From an uncultured Clostridia bacterium (lineage in GTDB: Bacteria > Bacillota > Clostridia > Oscillospirales > Acutalibacteraceae), in contig CANQIG010000113.1 in NCBI GenBank assembly GCA_947623765.1, positions 1 through 6,398 of the forward strand: 6,398 bases of DNA, in the 5' to 3' direction. The translations under genes and the position numbers were made by a program. This document shows, one piece after another, positions 5,832 to 6,398 of this stretch. The notes beneath the pieces were generated by a model, which was given only the letters and a program-made list of their open reading frames with translations, made no database searches and was not told the DNA's origin. How positions within the stretch are numbered: the stretch's first letter is position 1; each line of letters opens with the position of its first letter.

Positions 5832-6398
5832 TCAGAAAAGTGCTTTTTTCGCGTCCTCAACCGAAGCGAACGGCCCCGGGAGCGGGCGCAGCCCGCGCCG
5901 CGCGCCGAAGTAGTCCCGGTCGAAGACGATCGGCGTGCCGTCCGGGTTTTCAAACTTCTGCTCCGGCTCGAACGCCATGCCGAGCGTATCCGTCGAAACG
6001 GTGGCCGTTTCGAGCGTCGGGAGCTTCTCCCAGAGGTTCGTCTCGAGAACGACCGCGCCGTCTTTTTCGGTGAGCGAGAGCGTCACGCCGTCGATCTCGG
6101 CGAAGTTCGTCTCCTTCTCCCAAGGTTTCGCGCCGTTTGCAAAGACGTTGCCGTTCGTCCAGACCGGCAGATGCATATAGTACCGGTCGCTCGGGGCGCT
6201 GCCCATGCCGCAGTAGCCCTCGAATTCCTTTTCCCATTCCGCTTCGGTGGGATAGCCCTGGGCGCGGTAATAGGTCAGCGCCAGCTCCGGATCCTTCCGC
6301 TTGGACAGCTTCCGCTTGGAGCTGCCGTCCATCTTCTGAAGCGTCCCCACATGCAGGTATTTGGGCAGCTTAAAGCCCAATGCGGCCGTAAGCTGGAT
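5832..6398 (-). CDS. gltX: Chimeric ORF: glutamyl-tRNA synthetase KMSKS region joined to an unrelated 135-residue tail; 5' end outside the window
   Basis: The minus-strand frame is open from the right edge to TGA at 5832-5834 (188 visible residues; the TTG at 6378-6380 is internal). Residues 1-53 are typical clostridial GluRS: ALGFKLPKYLHVGTLQKMDG followed by SSKRKLSKRKDPELA, with the class I KMSKS motif in KLSKRKDP (30-37), then ALTYYRAQGYPTEA. In GluRS this should continue into the anticodon-binding domain. Instead, from residue 54 (EWEKEFEGYCGMGS) the sequence is unlike any GluRS I know: YYMHLPVWTNGNVFANGAKP (73-92), a stretch of short beta-like segments, then ENPDGTPIVFDRDYFG (150-165) and PLPGPF (172-177). 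The tail loosely recalls the C-terminal ends of large right-handed beta-helix (carbohydrate-active) proteins, but that is a low-confidence memory. Leucine codons change at the join. A working GluRS is not expected from this ORF. Either a rearranged gene or an assembly chimera. Confidence 0.75.
   Translation of the reverse strand: MQLTAALGFKLPKYLHVGTLQKMDGSSKRKLSKRKDPELALTYYRAQGYPTEAEWEKEFEGYCGMGSAPSDRYYMHLPVWTNGNVFANGAKPWEKETNFAEIDGVTLSLTEKDGAVVLETNLWEKLPTLETATVSTDTLGMAFEPEQKFENPDGTPIVFDRDYFGARRGLRPLPGPFASVEDAKKALF
6228..6248 (-). other. Putative breakpoint within the GluRS chimera
   Basis: Similarity to GluRS ends at about residue 53 (codon 6240-6242, TEA) and the unrelated tail begins at about 6239. 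In the 53 codons before it, leucine is CTG five times, CTT twice, TTG once and CTC never. In the tail, CTC is used 8 times of 11, like the rest of the window. No inverted repeat or target duplication is visible at the join. Confidence 0.55.

Noticed and set aside
5758..5913. Small + strand ORF starting MQLFLKVECF after the M18 gene
   Set aside because: It runs through the terminator hairpin and into the antisense of the next gene, has no ribosome binding site and no recognisable sequence.
6204..6206. Independent start for the tail of the chimeric ORF (ATG, minus strand, residue 65)
   Set aside because: The purine-rich stretch upstream is too far away, and the sequence before it (EWEKEFEGYCG) appears to be part of the same module.

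Overview
The window is strongly GC-rich, tightly packed and reads mainly left to right. Family content (a DUF951 protein, a Sua5-type threonylcarbamoyl-AMP synthase, a clostridial-style M18 aminopeptidase), strong AAGGAGG-type ribosome binding sites and overlapping or nearly abutting genes fit a GC-rich member of the Clostridia (Oscillospiraceae-like gut Firmicute, possibly a metagenome-assembled genome). This placement is inference, not a database result.

Layout on the + strand: the C-terminal part of ammonia-dependent asparagine synthetase AsnA, cut by the left edge (1-585); a small DUF951 protein (640-837); peptide chain release factor 1, prfA (883-1962); a 534-residue protein joining a complete Sua5/TsaC domain to a complete dephospho-CoA kinase domain (1962-3566); a single-pass membrane lytic transglycosylase (3578-4255); and an M18 metallo-aminopeptidase (4248-5663). 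From prfA onward the genes overlap by 1 nt, are separated by 11 nt, then overlap by 8 nt, so they look like one transcription unit. It combines translation termination, tRNA t6A synthesis, the last step of CoA synthesis, cell-wall turnover and peptide degradation. These are housekeeping functions rather than one dedicated pathway.

Between the M18 gene and the convergent minus-strand ORF (5664-5831) lie three hairpins. The last is the most terminator-like. The first two overlap through a third possible stem.

The right end (5832-6398, minus strand, open at the edge) is one uninterrupted ORF that looks chimeric. Its first 53 residues are the KMSKS-loop region of glutamyl-tRNA synthetase. The remaining 135 residues are unlike any GluRS and use leucine codons differently. 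This is either a genomic rearrangement or, quite possibly, an assembly join.

The points most worth a second look are the Sua5-CoaE fusion, whose seam carries an out-of-frame TAATG resembling a relic stop/start overlap, and the GluRS chimera. I see no CRISPR array, insertion sequence, phage gene, tRNA or rRNA, and no clear new defence or biosynthetic system.
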